DNA of 64,000 nt from Pseudoleptotrichia goodfellowii (GTDB lineage: Bacteria; Fusobacteriota; Fusobacteriia; Fusobacteriales; Leptotrichiaceae), in NCBI RefSeq assembly GCF_007990505.1, contig NZ_AP019822.1:1302001-1366000 (forward strand). Reading direction: 5' to 3'. Positions within the stretch are counted from its first letter, which is position 1. The number at the start of each line of letters is the position of its first letter. Of this stretch, positions 39,234-48,832 are shown in pieces. The notes below the pieces were generated by a model. It did not search any database and was not told the origin of the DNA. It was given only the letters and a program-made list of their open reading frames with translations. The position numbers and the translations under genes were made by a program.

Positions 39234-40298
39234 TTATTTCTCCTTTCTCTTCGAGATAAAAAATTTGAACAGATTTTCCGAAGCTACAAATATTATTATC
39301 AAGGCTTGTATAATTAAAACTATTTCTTTATCCACCTGATATCTCAACTGTAATGTCTGTCCTCCTACATCAAGTGCCGCATAGAATATCGCAGCTATCA
39401 ATATCCCGAAAGGATTGTTTTTACCTAATAATGCCACCGCAAGTCCTGTAAATCCTGCATCTCCCATTATCAGTTCAGTATATGCGTATTGTGCCGAACC
39501 TCCTAAAACTCTTTCAGCTCCTCCAAGTCCTGCACAGATTCCTGCAAGTCCCATTGCAAGAAACATCATATTTTTAGGGTTAATTCCTGCATTTTCAGCA
39601 ACAGTTTCACTTAATCCTACAGCTTTAATTTCATAACCTTTTTTCATATATTTGAAAAAGAAATAAATTCCTACTACTACTAAAATTGCTATTATAAATC
39701 CGAAATTCAGATTCTGTTTTGTTATTTTGGCAAACAAAAGAGGCAATCTTGCACCTTCAAAAACTTTCTCCGATTGTGTATTTTGAGAAGTAGGATCCTT
39801 TAATATTCCGTTCAGCAAATAATTCTGAAAATCAACCATTATATAGTTCAGCATTATCGTACTGATTACTTCGTTTACTCCGAATTTGGATTTTAAATAT
39901 CCTGCTATACCTGCCCATAAAAATCCTGCTGCCATTGCAACAATTAAAATTACAATCGTATTTCCTAAAAAATAATTTCTGAATGTAACAGCCCAAAATG
40001 TTGCTGCAAGCCCTCCTGCTATCATCTGTCCCTGAGCTCCTATATTGAACAATCCTGCTTTAAAAGCGACCATCGCTGCAAGTGCAGAAAATATAAGAGG
40101 AGTTGCTGTAAATAATGTTTTTGCAAGCCCTCCCATAAAAGGAGCTCTTGCCGAGCTTCTGTAAAAAGCGGCTTTTGCCATATCCGTATATGCGAGTAAA
40201 GGATTTACCCCCTTAGTCATCATTACTATTCCACCGATAACTAAAGCAATAAAAACTGCTATTATTGACGGTAAAAATTCTTTTAACTTCTTAGTCAT
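39234..40298 (-). CDS. Nucleoside ABC transporter permease (first subunit)
   Basis: This is a longer permease of the BPD_transp_2 family (354 aa, NupB/YufP type). It has FKAGLFNIGAQGQMIAGGLAATF near residue 78, INKNMM-like GINPKNMMFLAMGLAGICAGLGGAERVLGG near 240, and eight or more helices. It overlaps the ATPase end by 8 bases and abuts the next permease, so all three are one translational unit. Confidence 0.93.
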   Translation of the reverse strand: MTKKLKEFLPSIIAVFIALVIGGIVMMTKGVNPLLAYTDMAKAAFYRSSARAPFMGGLAKTLFTATPLIFSALAAMVAFKAGLFNIGAQGQMIAGGLAATFWAVTFRNYFLGNTIVILIVAMAAGFLWAGIAGYLKSKFGVNEVISTIMLNYIMVDFQNYLLNGILKDPTSQNTQSEKVFEGARLPLLFAKITKQNLNFGFIIAILVVVGIYFFFKYMKKGYEIKAVGLSETVAENAGINPKNMMFLAMGLAGICAGLGGAERVLGGSAQYAYTELIMGDAGFTGLAVALLGKNNPFGILIAAIFYAALDVGGQTLQLRYQVDKEIVLIIQALIIIFVASENLFKFFISKRKEK

Positions 40299-41811
40299 CT
40301 AATTTTCCTCCTGCCATTAATATACCTAATTTCTCCATTGTTGCGTCTTTTCTGTCAAGCACTCCGACTATTTTTCCCGAATACATAACCGCTATTCTGT
40401 CGCTTAATGCCATTATTTCCGACAATTCCGCAGAAACAAGCAATATAGCTTTTTTCTTTGTTTTTTCATTTAAAATAGTGTTATGTATCATTTCAATAGC
40501 TCCTATATCCACACCCCTTGTAGGTTGTGCCGCTATTATAAATTTATTTTCTCTTTCAAGCTCTCTCGCTACAACAACTTTCTGCTGATTTCCTCCTGAA
40601 AGTCCTCCAAATTTGATTTTTCCGTCTAAAGGTCTTATATCGTATTTTTCCATATTATCTTTTGTATTTTTTTCAATTACCGAATAATCCATTAAAGCAC
40701 CTTTAGAATATTTATCCTGTAATCCCAGAGCCATATTTTCTTCAATAGTAAAATCATCTATTGTTGCTCTTTTATGTCTGTTTTCAGGAATATGCGATAA
40801 TCCTTTTTCTTTTATAAACTTCGGAGTTTTATTTTCAAGACTTTCTCCTGCAACAGAATAAGTTCCGCTTTCTATTTTTGCCAGTCCGGCTAAAGCCTCG
40901 ATCAATTCAGTCTGTCCATTTCCTTCGACTCCTGCAATTCCGAGAACTTCTCCTTCTTTTATATCAAAAGAAACTCCTTTAACTTTTTCTATTCCGTTTT
41001 CTCCACGAACAGTTATATTATCGACTTTTACTGTTGTTTCTCCCAATTTCACATCAGGTTTTTTTACTTCAAACAGAACTACTCTTCCTACCATCATATT
41101 TGCTATTTTTTCTTTTGTAGCCTCGGAAGTTTTAAGATTTCCTACATCCTTACCTTTTCTTATAACAGTTATATTATCGGACAATTCAAGAACTTCGTGA
41201 AGTTTATGCGTTATAAATATGATTGTCTTTCCTTCTTTTACAAGGTTTCTCATTATTGCATAAAGTTCTATAACTTCCTGAGGTGTCAACACAGCACTCG
41301 GCTCATCGAATATAAGAAGTTCTGCACCTTTGAAAAGTATTTTCAGTATTTCTATTCTTTGTTGAATCCCTACCGATAAATCTGAAACTTTTGCATTGGG
41401 ATTAATGTTCAGATTATATTTCTCCGAAACTTCGATTACCTGTTTTCTTGCAGTTGCCAAGTCAAAAAATGCTCCGCCTTTTCTCGGCTCAAAACCTAAA
41501 ACCATATTTTCCGCAACTGTCAATGGTTCTACAAGCATAAAATGCTGATAAACCATCCCTATTCCTAAATTTGCAGCTACCGAGGGACTTGTTATATCAA
41601 TTTTTTTACCTTTATAAAAAATCTCTCCCGAAGTAGGTGCATAAAGACCGTTTAAAATTTTCATAAGTGTAGACTTTCCGGCTCCGTTTTCTCCTACAAT
41701 TGCATGAATCTCACCCTTTTTTATTTTCAGGGTAATATCATCATTAGCGACTATTTTCCCGCCTAAAAATTCTTTTCTTATGTTCTTCATTTCCAAAATA
41801 TAGTCACTCAT
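40291..41811 (-). CDS. Nucleoside ABC transporter ATPase (double-domain)
   Basis: This 506-residue ATPase has two tandem ABC domains, as in NupA/YufO and ribose-type importers. Domain 1 has Walker A GENGAGKST near residue 40, LSVGIQQRIEILK and Walker B LLIFDEP near 160. Domain 2 has the usual degenerate Walker A GVEGNGQTE near 292 and LSGGNQQKVVVAREL near 403. It energises the two permeases that follow and should work with the BMP lipoprotein. Confidence 0.95.
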   Translation of the reverse strand: MSDYILEMKNIRKEFLGGKIVANDDITLKIKKGEIHAIVGENGAGKSTLMKILNGLYAPTSGEIFYKGKKIDITSPSVAANLGIGMVYQHFMLVEPLTVAENMVLGFEPRKGGAFFDLATARKQVIEVSEKYNLNINPNAKVSDLSVGIQQRIEILKILFKGAELLIFDEPSAVLTPQEVIELYAIMRNLVKEGKTIIFITHKLHEVLELSDNITVIRKGKDVGNLKTSEATKEKIANMMVGRVVLFEVKKPDVKLGETTVKVDNITVRGENGIEKVKGVSFDIKEGEVLGIAGVEGNGQTELIEALAGLAKIESGTYSVAGESLENKTPKFIKEKGLSHIPENRHKRATIDDFTIEENMALGLQDKYSKGALMDYSVIEKNTKDNMEKYDIRPLDGKIKFGGLSGGNQQKVVVARELERENKFIIAAQPTRGVDIGAIEMIHNTILNEKTKKKAILLVSAELSEIMALSDRIAVMYSGKIVGVLDRKDATMEKLGILMAGGKLDD

Positions 41812-41860
41812 ATTTCCTCCTACTTAAAATTTAAAACTATATGTTCAATATATATTGTTT

Positions 41861-42880
41861 TTAATAAAAAAAATCTGAAACATAATAATCGGAATTTGTT
41901 TTTAATAATTCCAAAACATTAACTTTTCTAAGAACTACATCTATTTTATAATCATTAAAATAATATTTTCCCGTTTTTCCTCCTATAAAAATAACGGTAT
42001 TATTTTCATTATAAGTATACCCGTGAAATTGATTATTTTCAAGTAGTAAAATTTCTCTTTTTAATTTTAATTTGCTTTTTGATAAATCTTCTATTATTTT
42101 TTCAGGAAAATCCGTTAAATACAAATTATTTTTTATTTCAGGCAACAGTGCCTGATCTTCTATTTTTTCGGAAATTACAATATCTTTATCAAATTTATAT
42201 ACAGAATCGTCTTCAAATTTATTAAAATCGACATTATTATAACTTTCTTTTACAAAATATTCAAATTTCGAGTTTTCAAAATTTTGAACTGTTCTTTTTC
42301 TTTTCTGTTTCAATTCTGAAATTAAAAATTCCTTATCCAGTTCCGAATAAACATTATCCGGATTGAAATCCTTTTTCCCTAGCAGTTTATACAACACATA
42401 AATCTGTCTGTTTAAATATTCCTGATCCGTTCCCGCATACTGATTTACATTCAATCCTTTTGAAAGTCCTGTCAATTCCTGTCTGTCGTATTCCTCAAGA
42501 GAAGAAGACGGCAACTCCAGAACTTTTTCTTCTTCGGACATTTCATCAATTTTTATTTTTTGTATATCATCATAAAAACGTTTTTCCAGCAATACTGAAT
42601 ATTTTTTGTTCTTATCGGATTTTTCCAATACTCTGTTAAATTCATTGTAAAAATCATTTTTCCCAAAAATATCTGTCGGGTAATTCAATTCAAATAACTT
42701 TATTTCATATCTACCGGGAATTACCTTTCGTGTTTTTTCTTTCCCGTTTATAATCACTTTCACTTCTTTGAATTTGGGCTCTTCTTCTTCTTTAAGTTTT
42801 ATTTCGGATCTTATTTTATCAAATATTCCGAAACCGAGCATATTCATCATTATCATTGAAATCAATATTAATTTTTTCAA
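41861..42880 (-). CDS. Exported protein of unknown function
   Basis: This is a 339-residue protein with a signal peptide (MKKLILISMIMMNMLGFGIF, possible cut after FG) and a highly charged mature part rich in Lys, Glu and Asp. Segments of note are VKVIINGKEKTRKVIPGRYEIKLF and a C-terminal FIGGKTGKYYFNDYKIDVVLRKVNVLE. No cysteines beyond the leader and no known domain recognised. It lies 40 bases after uvrC and 49 bases before the nucleoside ATPase gene. It could be a periplasmic or outer-membrane-associated protein. Confidence 0.75.
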   Translation of the reverse strand: MKKLILISMIMMNMLGFGIFDKIRSEIKLKEEEEPKFKEVKVIINGKEKTRKVIPGRYEIKLFELNYPTDIFGKNDFYNEFNRVLEKSDKNKKYSVLLEKRFYDDIQKIKIDEMSEEEKVLELPSSSLEEYDRQELTGLSKGLNVNQYAGTDQEYLNRQIYVLYKLLGKKDFNPDNVYSELDKEFLISELKQKRKRTVQNFENSKFEYFVKESYNNVDFNKFEDDSVYKFDKDIVISEKIEDQALLPEIKNNLYLTDFPEKIIEDLSKSKLKLKREILLLENNQFHGYTYNENNTVIFIGGKTGKYYFNDYKIDVVLRKVNVLELLKTNSDYYVSDFFY

Positions 42881-42920
42881 GATTTTCCTCCCTCTCTGAA
42901 AATCATTTTTTCTTTCATAA

Positions 42921-44702
42921 TTATAACATTTCCTTTATAGATATCGCCACTTTCTCAGGCACTATTTCTGTAAGTTCTTCTATTGTCGCATTTCTTATAG
43001 TTCCTATTGTGCCGAATTTATTTATAAGTTCTTTCTTTCTTTTCGGACCTATTCCTTCAATATCATCCAATGCACTTTTTATATTTCTTTTACTTCTTAA
43101 TTTTCTATGATGAGTTATACCGAATCTGTGAGCTTCATCCCTCAATCTTTGAAGTATTTTCAAAGTTTCATCGGTTTTTTCAAATATATAAGGCTCGCTT
43201 TCGTAACTTTTAAAAATTTCCTCTTCTCTTTTAGCGATACTTATAATATCTGTAAACTCTATCTTGCCTAACTTTTCAAGAACATCCACCGCAATTCCCA
43301 GCTGTCCTTTTCCTCCGTCTATAAGAATGAGATTGGGAAATTCTTCTTCGGACAGCTTTGAATATCTCCTTGTCAATGCTTCTCTCATCATAAGAAAATC
43401 ATCAGGGGTGTCTTTCACAGTTATCTTAAAATGTCTGTATTCTCTCGGTTCAACTTCACCGTTTATCGCCACAGTCATTGCCGCCACGGCATCTTTCCCC
43501 TGAATATTTGAAATATCAAAACATTCTATTCTTTGAGGCTGCTCCTTTAATTGTAACTCGATTTTTAATTTTTGCAACCCTTCCTGAACAATTTTTTTCT
43601 GTCTGAAGTGTTTTCCAACTTCTTCTTTCAGGTTCAAATACCCCATTTCCAATAGCTGCTGACGTCTACTATTAATTTTCGGAAAATGTAATTTAATGTC
43701 TTTTTCCTTTTCAATCTTAGCCCATTCTTTTATAAGTTCTTCATTTTCATTGTATTTCACATCACTGATTATATTTTTGGGAATGTTCCGCTTTTCATAA
43801 TAAGATGTTACAAGCCTTTCAAACAGGTTGTCCTCATGTCCTCTTTCAAGAGAAATTTTTATATGATTTTTATTTATTACTTTTCCTTCCCTTATGTTCA
43901 GCACACATAAAAACACCATTTCACTCGTTTCTTCAAAAACAAATACATCTTCGTCTATTTCCTTGCTGTATTCAATAATTTGAGTTTGCAGCAGTTTCTT
44001 CAGTGCTTCTATTTTGTTTCTCTCGGCTAAGGCTCTTTCAAACTCCATATTATCACTGAATTTTTTCATTCTTTTTTCAAGTACGTCAAATATTTCCGTT
44101 CTCTGTCCTTTCAAAAAGTTTTTGAAATTGTCCACATTTTCGTTATATTCTTCTTCTATATCTTTGTATTTACAAGGAGCCGTGCACGTATTCATAAAGT
44201 ATTTCAGACACGGTATTGTAACCTTTTCCATACTTCTTTTACAATCTCTTACCGGAAATATTCTCAGCAAAGTTTTTACCGCAAAAAATATTCCCGAAGG
44301 ATATGGTCCGAAATAATCGGCTTTTTCATTCAATTTTTTTGTACTTCTCACTATTTCTATTTTTGGAAATTTCTCCCTCGTAAACTTAATATAAGGATAC
44401 GTTTTTTCATCTTTTAATAAAATGTTATACTTAGGTCTATATTTTTTTATAAGATTATTTTCCAAAATAAGTGCTTCAACTTCGGTTTTACATATAAAAA
44501 ACTCTATATCATCAATATTTTTAACGAGTTCAAGTGTTTTCACATTATGAGAATTTATATTTTTAAAATACGAAGAAACTCTGTTTTTCAGATTTTTCGC
44601 TTTTCCTACATAAATAATTTTCCCGTTTATATTTTTCATTAAATAAACACCGGGACTGTTCGGCATATTTTTGTACTCTACCGGCGGTTTTATTTTTCCC
44701 AT
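42921..44702 (-). CDS. uvrC: UvrABC system protein C
   Basis: UvrC makes the dual incision in nucleotide excision repair (593 aa). It has the N-terminal GIY-YIG nuclease domain (SPGVYLMKNINGKIIYVGKAKNLKNR, residues 12-38), a cysteine cluster near 168-177, a UVR motif (MEFERALAERNKIEALKKLL near 215), an RNase H-like C-terminal nuclease (FDISNIQGKDAVAAM, LILIDGGKGQL) and a tandem helix-hairpin-helix end. It is coupled to rapZ, 21 bases upstream. Confidence 0.96.
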   Translation of the reverse strand: MGKIKPPVEYKNMPNSPGVYLMKNINGKIIYVGKAKNLKNRVSSYFKNINSHNVKTLELVKNIDDIEFFICKTEVEALILENNLIKKYRPKYNILLKDEKTYPYIKFTREKFPKIEIVRSTKKLNEKADYFGPYPSGIFFAVKTLLRIFPVRDCKRSMEKVTIPCLKYFMNTCTAPCKYKDIEEEYNENVDNFKNFLKGQRTEIFDVLEKRMKKFSDNMEFERALAERNKIEALKKLLQTQIIEYSKEIDEDVFVFEETSEMVFLCVLNIREGKVINKNHIKISLERGHEDNLFERLVTSYYEKRNIPKNIISDVKYNENEELIKEWAKIEKEKDIKLHFPKINSRRQQLLEMGYLNLKEEVGKHFRQKKIVQEGLQKLKIELQLKEQPQRIECFDISNIQGKDAVAAMTVAINGEVEPREYRHFKITVKDTPDDFLMMREALTRRYSKLSEEEFPNLILIDGGKGQLGIAVDVLEKLGKIEFTDIISIAKREEEIFKSYESEPYIFEKTDETLKILQRLRDEAHRFGITHHRKLRSKRNIKSALDDIEGIGPKRKKELINKFGTIGTIRNATIEELTEIVPEKVAISIKEML

Positions 44703-44723
44703 TTTTTCCTCTTTTTTGAAATT

Positions 44724-45605
44724 TTAGCTTATTTCAAGTTCATCTCCGACTTCCCTATGAAATTTCGTAATTTTATAATCAAATCTCTTTGATAAATCTT
44801 CATACAGTCTGTTTACAAATGTTGCCGAACGGTGTTGTCCTCCGGAACATCCGATACCTATTCTCAAATGGGATTTCCCGTCCTTTTCATATTTCGGTAT
44901 CAAATAAACGAGCATATCATAAAGAATTTTATAAAATTCCCGACTTTCCTCCAATCCCATTACATAATTGCTGACATCGGGATGATTTCCCGTTTTTTTC
45001 TTCAAATCTTCTATATAATAAGGATTCGGCAAAAATCTTAAATCAAACATTAAGTGCATATCCAAAGGAATACCGTATTTGAAACCGAAAGAAGTCAAAT
45101 TTATACTTAATTTAGTCATTTTTCCCGAAAATTCTTTTTGTAAAATTTCCTGAAATTCTTTTACTGTAGTAGAACTTGTATCAATTATTATGTCCGCTTT
45201 AAGCATAAAATTTTTTATAATATTTCTTTCTTCTTCTATGTTTTCCAAAAGCGTGTCATGCTCATTAAGCGGATGTTTTCTTCTGGAAAGCTCGTATCTG
45301 CTAAGTAGTACATCAGTTCTGGCATCCAGATAAATTATCGTATAATCTATTTTCAAATCGTCCAAAAGTTTCATCTGTTTATGAAACTGAGTTATAAACT
45401 CCTGATTTCTTATGTCAATAGCTACTGCAACTTTATCTCTTTTTTCACTGCTTATGAATATTTCGTTCAGATATTGAAACAAATTTAAAGGAAAATTATC
45501 AATACAGAAATATCCTCTGTCTTCAAAAAAATCCATAGCCTGAGACTTTCCTGCACCGCTCATTCCTGTTATTATAACAAGCTGTTTTTTGACATTTTTT
45601 TCCAT
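44724..45605 (-). CDS. rapZ: RapZ-family nucleotide-binding protein
   Basis: RapZ/YvcJ is a P-loop GTP/ATP-binding protein; in enterobacteria it controls amino-sugar synthesis through small RNAs (293 aa here). Walker A is GMSGAGKSQ near residue 14. The C-terminal domain carries LRIGIGCSGGQHRSATFV near 258 and FHREV near the end. It leads the rapZ-uvrC unit with a clear promoter. Function in this lineage is not established. Confidence 0.94.
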   Translation of the reverse strand: MEKNVKKQLVIITGMSGAGKSQAMDFFEDRGYFCIDNFPLNLFQYLNEIFISSEKRDKVAVAIDIRNQEFITQFHKQMKLLDDLKIDYTIIYLDARTDVLLSRYELSRRKHPLNEHDTLLENIEEERNIIKNFMLKADIIIDTSSTTVKEFQEILQKEFSGKMTKLSINLTSFGFKYGIPLDMHLMFDLRFLPNPYYIEDLKKKTGNHPDVSNYVMGLEESREFYKILYDMLVYLIPKYEKDGKSHLRIGIGCSGGQHRSATFVNRLYEDLSKRFDYKITKFHREVGDELEIS

Positions 45606-45642
45606 AATTTTTTTCCCCTTTCGAGACTCTCTTCATTTGTTT

Positions 45643-45672
45643 ATTATATCACAATTTTTGATAATCTTACAA
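45643..45672 (-). promoter_or_regulatory. Promoter of the rapZ-uvrC unit
   Basis: TTGTAA (45667-45672) and TATAAT (45643-45648) are spaced by 18 bases, with TGTGA before the -10. It lies 38 bases before the rapZ start, in the intergenic region shared with the divergent gene at 45776. Confidence 0.7.
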
Positions 45673-45775
45673 AAAAATTTCATTTTTTTAATATCCTATT
45701 TTTATACATTTTCTAAGAACACTAAAAGTTTTTAATGATACTATTAGCCATAACATACAATCAGTGAGGTGAATT

Positions 45776-46285
45776 ATGAAAAATTTTTTTAAATTAATAG
45801 TATTTCTGCTTGTTTTACTAATAGGAGGAGGAACTTATTTATATTTTCAGAATCAGGTAAAAGTCCCTAATTCAATGATTCAGGCAGCAGTAAACTCAAA
45901 ATTTCCTATGGAAAAATCCTATCCGTTAGGAAAAATAAAGTTATACAATCCTAAATCTCATTTTGAAAATGATAAGTTAATTATAGAAGCCGATTATATG
46001 AATGATGCCTTAAATGATAAAATCAGCGGAACTATGACTTTTGAAACTGATTTGAAATATGATTTAATGGATGCCAAACTTTATCTGAATGATTTTAAGT
46101 TGATAAAAGTTACAAAAGAAGGCAAAGAAATAGATATGGATAAAAAGCCTATTATAAGAACTGTTTTAAACTTCGCTTTCGGTCAACTGGAGAAAAAGGA
46201 ACTGTTAAATTTAAAACAGGTTGAGAAATTTCAAATGATAAAGGATATTAAAATCGAAAATAACAAGGTTGTTGTTATAAAATAA
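45776..46285 (+). CDS. Exported or membrane-anchored protein (possibly DUF1439-like)
   Basis: This is a 169-residue protein with an N-terminal hydrophobic anchor (LIVFLLVLLIGGGTYLYF, residues 7-24) and a soluble domain (VPNSMIQAAVNSKFPMEKSYPLGKIKLYNPKSHFENDKLIIEADY...). The sequence order of a short N-terminal helix, LxxxxKFPxEKxYP and beta strands reminds me of DUF1439 (YceB-like) lipoproteins, but there is no lipobox. It is the only normal protein gene in the window on the plus strand. GTGAGGTG precedes the ATG as ribosome site. Confidence 0.78.
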   Translation: MKNFFKLIVFLLVLLIGGGTYLYFQNQVKVPNSMIQAAVNSKFPMEKSYPLGKIKLYNPKSHFENDKLIIEADYMNDALNDKISGTMTFETDLKYDLMDAKLYLNDFKLIKVTKEGKEIDMDKKPIIRTVLNFAFGQLEKKELLNLKQVEKFQMIKDIKIENNKVVVIK

Positions 46286-46287
46286 GA

Positions 46288-46333
46288 AAAGGCTGTAAGA
46301 AATAGAAAAATATTCTATTTTAAAGCAGCCTTT
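46288..46333. terminator. Bidirectional terminator between convergent genes
   Basis: Outer stem AAAGGCTG / CAGCCTTT with an inner AATAGAA...TTCTATT arm, flanked by A-rich and T-rich runs. It ends the plus-strand gene at 46285 and the minus-strand gene at 46338. Confidence 0.85.
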
Positions 46334-46337
46334 ACAT

Positions 46338-47366
46338 TTATTTCGTATTTTTTGAATTTAATGCTCTTTTTATCATAAAATCCACATTCTCATTTTGATT
46401 TATCGGTAATATTGTTATATTCGGATTTTTATCAGCATAAACTCTGAATATTTCATCTGCAAATCCCTGCCCTATATTTTCTACCATTGAAAAATCTAAA
46501 ACTATAGTTTTAAATTTATCAACATTCAACAATACTCTCCTTGCTTCCGATCGTGATATAAATTTTTGCCCCAGATATTCCTTAGCCAGATGCACTGTTA
46601 TAGTTGTTTTATCAAATATGTAATCATTTGTATATTCTTTAAATACTTCGGATATTTCTCTATCTGTATCTTTTTCTATGATAAAAAGAACTTCTGTTCC
46701 TTTCACTTGCTTGTCTTTTTGAATTTTTTCGAAACTATAAATGTTGTGTTTATCTCCTGTATGAAATTCTTTATCAAATGACTTTATTCTAAAAAAATTT
46801 ACTACTTTTGATACAAAAAATATACCTTCTCCACTATGTCTTTTAATGTCTGAAGTTAATTTTCCTTTTTGCAATTCAAAAATTGCCTGATTTTCATTTT
46901 CTAAATTATGACTTTCTTTTATTTTTTTAAATATCCCTATCCCGTTATCTTCTATACATATGAAAATTCTTTTATAATTTTCAGCATACAGAATACTTAT
47001 TTCTTTTCCGCTAGAATGTTCTATAGCATTATTCAACATTTCAGTAAAAGCGTAGTTTAAAATACGTATTACATTTTCTTTTTTTTCCTTTTCATACTTG
47101 GATATCAGCTTCTCATAAATAATATCTTCTTCTAATTTATTATTTTTCAATAATTCAGAAAAACTTACATAATTTTTTAATTCAAAAATATTTTTAGATT
47201 TTTTTTCAATTATATCTGCTTTCAAAAATTCTTTTATATACTTAGATAGTGTTTGACGGCTTACTTGGTACTTATCAGGGACTTTTTGATAAGGATTTTC
47301 TCCTTTGTCTATAATTTCAATAATATAGTTTTTTATTTCATTCTTATATTCCTTACTAAATCCCAT
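46338..47366 (-). CDS. HTH/HATPase/DUF4325 regulatory protein
   Basis: This 342-residue protein has three parts. An N-terminal winged-helix region (NPYQKVPDKYQVSRQTLSKYIKEFLKADIIEKK) spans about residues 20-60. A histidine-kinase-type ATP-binding domain (FTEMLNNAIEHSSGKEISI, then ICIEDNGIGIFKKI, then SDIKRHSGEGIFFVSKV) spans about 90-230. A C-terminal STAS-like DUF4325 (ARRVLLNVDKFKTIVLDFSMVENIGQGFADEIFRVY) spans about 275-335. No histidine-phosphotransfer part is seen. Proteins of this make-up are of unknown function and may act as switch regulators. A strong promoter with a long inverted repeat lies just upstream. Confidence 0.85.
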   Translation of the reverse strand: MGFSKEYKNEIKNYIIEIIDKGENPYQKVPDKYQVSRQTLSKYIKEFLKADIIEKKSKNIFELKNYVSFSELLKNNKLEEDIIYEKLISKYEKEKKENVIRILNYAFTEMLNNAIEHSSGKEISILYAENYKRIFICIEDNGIGIFKKIKESHNLENENQAIFELQKGKLTSDIKRHSGEGIFFVSKVVNFFRIKSFDKEFHTGDKHNIYSFEKIQKDKQVKGTEVLFIIEKDTDREISEVFKEYTNDYIFDKTTITVHLAKEYLGQKFISRSEARRVLLNVDKFKTIVLDFSMVENIGQGFADEIFRVYADKNPNITILPINQNENVDFMIKRALNSKNTK

Positions 47367-47401
47367 TCCTGATACCTCCTATTTAATAATATATATTCAT
47401 T

Positions 47402-47437
47402 GTAAACTTATTTAATTTTTAACACTTTAAAGTTTAC
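47402..47437 (-). promoter_or_regulatory. Inverted-repeat operator of the HTH/HATPase/DUF4325 gene
   Basis: GTAAACTT (47402-47409) and AAGTTTAC (47430-47437) are perfect reverse complements 20 bases apart, directly downstream of the -10 box. A related GTTTAC-N6-GTAAAC palindrome is at 51050-51067. Confidence 0.65.
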
Positions 47438-47443
47438 ATTAAG

Positions 47444-47472
47444 AGTATACTTTATTTTACCACCGTTGTCAA
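47444..47472 (-). promoter_or_regulatory. Promoter of the HTH/HATPase/DUF4325 gene
   Basis: TTGACA (47467-47472) and TATACT (47444-47449) are spaced by 17 bases. The operator arms occupy the region from about +1 to +40. Confidence 0.8.
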
Positions 47473-47526
47473 TTTTCTCTCAAAACGTGTTTTTTTATAT
47501 CTAAGTAACACTTTTTATAATTTTTC

Positions 47527-48753
47527 CTACTTCTTACCCCACAACTTCTCCAATCTCTCGTTTGCCGCATTCTCAAATTTATTATCTCCATGCTCGTAAA
47601 ACTTTATTTTTTTTGTCATATAGTCCTGTTTTACAAAATGTTCAGGATAAGAATGAGGATATTTATAATCCTTAGCTCCAAGTTTTGTCAAATGTTTGGG
47701 AACTTCCTGAATCTTATCGTTTTCAATGTGACTAATTGCATTGTCAATAGCTAAATAAGCCGAATTGCTCTTAGGAGATAATGCCAAATAAATAGCCACT
47801 TCCGACAAAATTATTCTGGCTTCGGGCATTCCGATTTCTTTCGTCGCTTGCATCCCTGCAGTGGCTATCGCCAAAGCCTGAGGATTTGCAAGTCCTATAT
47901 CTTCCGATGAAAGTATTACAAGCCGTCGGGCAAGATACATCGGATCTTCCCCTCCCGACAGCATTTTCGCAATCCAGTAAACTGCAGCATCAGGGTCGCT
48001 TCCTCTTATACTTTTTATCATTGCCGAAATCGTATCGTACTTATCTTCGGTTTTATGATAAGATTTTTTTGTATTCAAAAATTCTTTCACTTCTTCCAAA
48101 GTGAAGTTTACTCCTGTATTTGAAAGTAATTCCAGAACATTTATAGCCTGTCTTGCATCCCCTTCTATTATCTCCGAAATATATTCGAGAATTTCTTCGG
48201 AAAAATTGAATTTTTCTTTTTCATTTATATTTTTCAAAATTTTAAATAAATCTTCTTTGCTCAGTTTTTTAAATTCAAAAGCCATACATCTTGATAAAAG
48301 AGCATTATTTAAACTGTAATAAGGATTTTCGGTAGTAGCTCCTATCAGAATAATATTTCCGTTTTCCAAATCCTGAAGCAGAGAATCCTGCTGTAATTTA
48401 TTGAATCTGTGAATTTCATCGAAAAATAGTAGAGTCTGTCTTCCTTCAATCCCGAATATTCTTTTTGCTCTTTCGGACAACTCCTTAATATCCGAAACCG
48501 AAGACTTTATAGCATTCAAATATTCATAATTATAATTCATTCTATTTGCGATAATTTCGGCAAGAGTTGTTTTTCCTGTTCCGGGAGAACCCCAAAATAT
48601 TGAATTCATAAAAGTTCCTTTTTCAATAATTTTTCTTAAAACTCCCTTTTCTCCTACAATTTTTTCCTGCCCGTAAAAATCTTCCAGAGTTTTAGGTCTG
48701 TATCTGAATGCCAGCGGTTTTTTTTCATCATATAAATTTTCAAATAAATTCAT
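47527..48753 (-). CDS. rarA: Replication-associated recombination protein A (RarA/MgsA)
   Basis: RarA is an AAA+ ATPase of the clamp-loader/RuvB type that acts at stalled replication forks (408 aa). Walker A is GSPGTGKTT near residue 55, Walker B is LLFFDEIHRF near 108, and sensor 1 is IGATTENPYYSLN near 138. The C-terminal tetramerisation region (GSDPDAAVYWIAKMLSGGEDPMYLARRLVILSSEDIGLANP) is complete. It appears to be a single gene. Confidence 0.95.
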   Translation of the reverse strand: MNLFENLYDEKKPLAFRYRPKTLEDFYGQEKIVGEKGVLRKIIEKGTFMNSIFWGSPGTGKTTLAEIIANRMNYNYEYLNAIKSSVSDIKELSERAKRIFGIEGRQTLLFFDEIHRFNKLQQDSLLQDLENGNIILIGATTENPYYSLNNALLSRCMAFEFKKLSKEDLFKILKNINEKEKFNFSEEILEYISEIIEGDARQAINVLELLSNTGVNFTLEEVKEFLNTKKSYHKTEDKYDTISAMIKSIRGSDPDAAVYWIAKMLSGGEDPMYLARRLVILSSEDIGLANPQALAIATAGMQATKEIGMPEARIILSEVAIYLALSPKSNSAYLAIDNAISHIENDKIQEVPKHLTKLGAKDYKYPHSYPEHFVKQDYMTKKIKFYEHGDNKFENAANERLEKLWGKK

Positions 48754-48793
48754 TTTCTTTTCTCCGATACTTTTTATCTTTCAAATTTTAAAA

Positions 48794-48812
48794 TGCTCTC
48801 AAAAAGAGAGCA
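48794..48812 (-). terminator. Terminator of the membrane protein gene at 48833
   Basis: A perfect 7-bp stem TGCTCTC / GAGAGCA with an A5 loop lies 21 bases after the stop, followed by TTTTAAAATTT on the minus strand. Confidence 0.8.
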
Positions 48813-48832
48813 GTTCTAATATTATGTTTCTA

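Noticed and set aside
41812-41860. Purine riboswitch before the nucleoside ABC genes
   Set aside because: The gap is only 49 bases, AT-rich and lacks the conserved three-way junction sequence.
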